From Marinobacterium profundum (GTDB lineage Bacteria > Pseudomonadota > Gammaproteobacteria > Pseudomonadales > Balneatricaceae): a DNA stretch of 64,000 nt. The notes beneath the pieces were generated by a model that saw only the letters and a list, made by a program, of their open reading frames with translations, searched no databases and was not told the origin of the DNA. The number at the start of each line of letters is the position of its first letter. Position 1 is the stretch's first letter. The stretch spans positions 88,983 through 152,982 of the forward strand of contig NZ_BCNS01000083.1 of assembly GCF_001528745.1 (NCBI RefSeq). Direction: 5' to 3'. A program made the position numbers and the translations under genes. This document shows, piece by piece, positions 63,705 to 64,000 of this stretch.

Positions 63705-64000
63705 GAGCACTTTCATCTTGCCTCGACCCATTGCGATCATTGAGACGAGATTAAGGTGGCCCTGTTGGAGCCGGTGCAGGCTGGGGTATCAGAGCGGTTT
63801 GATGACGCGTATTGCGCCTTGCTGGCGCGCACGCGCAAAGCAAGTAACCAAGGCTCTTTATCTTGACGGACGACGCCCCCGATGAAGCCTATTCGCTGTG
63901 CTCTGAAATCATTCGGAGGGCTGCGGCTCTCAAGGTTAGGAGTTGGTACATCCATGTACCTCATCGCGGGCGCATCAGTCCCTGTTGCGCCCCTTCGGGC
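63705..64000. other. Intergenic end of window with repeat-like sequence
   Basis: No supported gene to the window edge. Most of it belongs to a dispersed repeat. A 75-codon minus-strand frame (63737-63964) over it looks repeat-derived. Confidence 0.6.
63795..64000 (+). repeat. Second dispersed repeat family, copy 2 (diverged, cut by window edge)
   Basis: Same orientation and order of parts as the repeat at 51395-51620: a hairpin with CTTGCT (63818-63823) and AGCAAG (63839-63844), then ACGCCCCCGATGAAGCCTA, CTCAAGGTTAGGAG and CGCCCCTTCGGGC. Identity is moderate by eye and continues to the window edge. Confidence 0.5.

Noticed and set aside
63737..63964. A 75-codon minus-strand frame at the window end
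   Set aside because: It lies in the second repeat family and has no ribosome-binding site.

Overview
The window (about 58-60% GC by eye) looks like chromosome of a marine, metabolically versatile gammaproteobacterium. Gene families and style (GcvA-like LysR regulators, TRAP and betaine transporters, piuC-linked iron uptake, PcaQ-regulated pca genes) suggest an Oceanospirillales-type genus such as Marinobacterium or Neptunomonas. That placement is inference from gene content, not a database match.

Layout. 1-4320: a two-component pair on the minus strand, a large MASE1/CHASE/PAS hybrid-type kinase cut by the window edge and a double-receiver response regulator. 4321-5386: no protein gene; a tRNA-Arg(CCT) lies between two copies of a palindromic dispersed repeat, followed by a Fur-box-like promoter. 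5387-12243: iron uptake (exbB, two exbD, tonB, a TonB-dependent siderophore receptor, piuC and an FMN 2-hydroxyacid oxidase). 12254-21911: aromatic-acid uptake and entry (a TRAP transporter with a leftover dctM 3' fragment, pobA with a divergent AraC-type regulator, then an MHS permease, an M20 amidohydrolase and a LysR regulator). 22044-25023: pntAB transhydrogenase. 25641-30629: a third repeat copy, a GntR regulator, a divergent two-gene unit that looks like QuiC split in two with altered metal ligands, and a diguanylate cyclase.

30915-51267 is an island for quaternary ammonium compounds and osmolytes: choline sulfatase with a ProX-like binding protein and LysR regulator, two SDR dehydrogenases, an MmgE/PrpD protein, a complete ProVWX-type ABC transporter, an EamA exporter, a Rieske oxygenase, and a DapA-family/aldehyde dehydrogenase/FAD oxidase/ferredoxin-reductase operon. 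51268-51830 holds a second type of dispersed repeat. 51831-63704 is the protocatechuate branch of the beta-ketoadipate pathway: quiC, pcaQ, a pcaD-pcaC fusion, pcaH, pcaG, a BKACE-family enzyme, pcaI, pcaJ, pcaF, pcaB and an AEC-family permease.

Logic. PobA (4-hydroxybenzoate) and QuiC (3-dehydroshikimate) both deliver protocatechuate, which PcaHG, PcaB, PcaDC, PcaIJ and PcaF turn into succinyl-CoA and acetyl-CoA. The BKACE gene inside the operon offers a possible second exit at beta-ketoadipate. The betaine island imports methylated amines and probably demethylates them oxidatively. The observations most worth following are the split QuiC-like pair, the BKACE inside the pca operon, the asparagine-for-aspartate change in the second ExbD, the three-copy palindromic repeat, and the dctM remnant beside its own terminator.
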